Positions 6,391-6,462 of a stretch of 6,462 nucleotides of DNA are shown here, piece by piece. The stretch comes from an uncultured Propionibacteriaceae bacterium (lineage in GTDB: Bacteria; Actinomycetota; Actinomycetes; Propionibacteriales; Propionibacteriaceae). The stretch's first letter is position 1. Each line of letters starts with the position of its first letter. Under the pieces are notes generated by a model. That model worked only from the letters and a program-made list of their open reading frames with translations, was not told where the DNA came from and did no database searches. A program made the translations under genes and the position numbers. The DNA is taken from positions 1-6,462 of the forward strand of contig CALCKT010000066.1 in the NCBI GenBank assembly GCA_937965785.1, in the 5' to 3' direction.

Positions 6391-6462
6391 TCACTTCCCT
6401 CTCTCGACGTCCACCTGGGCGTCACGCCTGGGACCTATCAGCAGGTCGGCCAGTTCCCGGAG
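6391..6462 (-). CDS. C-terminal end of an unidentified upstream gene (partial)
   Basis: The last 23 codons of a minus-strand frame entering from the right edge, reading LRELADLLIGPRRDAQVDV and ending RGK before TGA (6393-6391). It is the frame whose stop sits two bases before the ATG of the membrane protein, within that gene's ribosome site region, as in tightly packed operons. It is too short to identify. The fragment is helical and charged, and appears soluble. Confidence 0.45.
   Translation of the reverse strand, partial: LRELADLLIGPRRDAQVDVERGK

Overview
The window comes from a high-GC Gram-positive genome. Core genes run at about two-thirds G+C (one 60-base row inside metG counts 40/60). 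Gene content and the style of the methionyl-tRNA synthetase fit an actinobacterium, plausibly of the Propionibacteriaceae type; the genus is inference.

Left arm (1-2560, + strand): the last 53 codons of a phosphoglucomutase/phosphomannomutase, then a complete 618-aa secreted/membrane DUF2207 protein. A second DUF2207 gene overlaps it by a GTGA stop/start. This tandem paralogue keeps only its signal peptide and part of its extracytoplasmic domain, because it is cut at base 2524.

Middle (2525-3940): an accessory patch between the two convergent core blocks. It opens with a sequence bounded by about 42-bp imperfect inverted repeats (2525-2566 and 3617-3658; 30/42 identical, with 15/16 outer and 9/9 inner blocks). 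The 1134-bp interior is distinctly poorer in G+C (85/180 over 2701-2880). It carries no recognisable transposase, only unrecognised minus-strand reading frames that look frameshifted. It therefore resembles a decayed IS or a non-autonomous 'insertion cassette' with a passenger gene. Its left end supplies the stop codon of the broken DUF2207 gene. To its right lies a separate frameshifted 5' fragment of a helix-turn-helix/integrase-type transposase (3742-3890). The patch ends just before the metG stop codon.

Right arm (3941-6462, - strand): transcribed leftward, the tail of an unidentified gene, a 199-aa multi-span membrane protein, and metG (methionyl-tRNA synthetase). These are closely spaced and probably co-transcribed. 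The main open question is the inverted-repeat element and its passenger reading frame.
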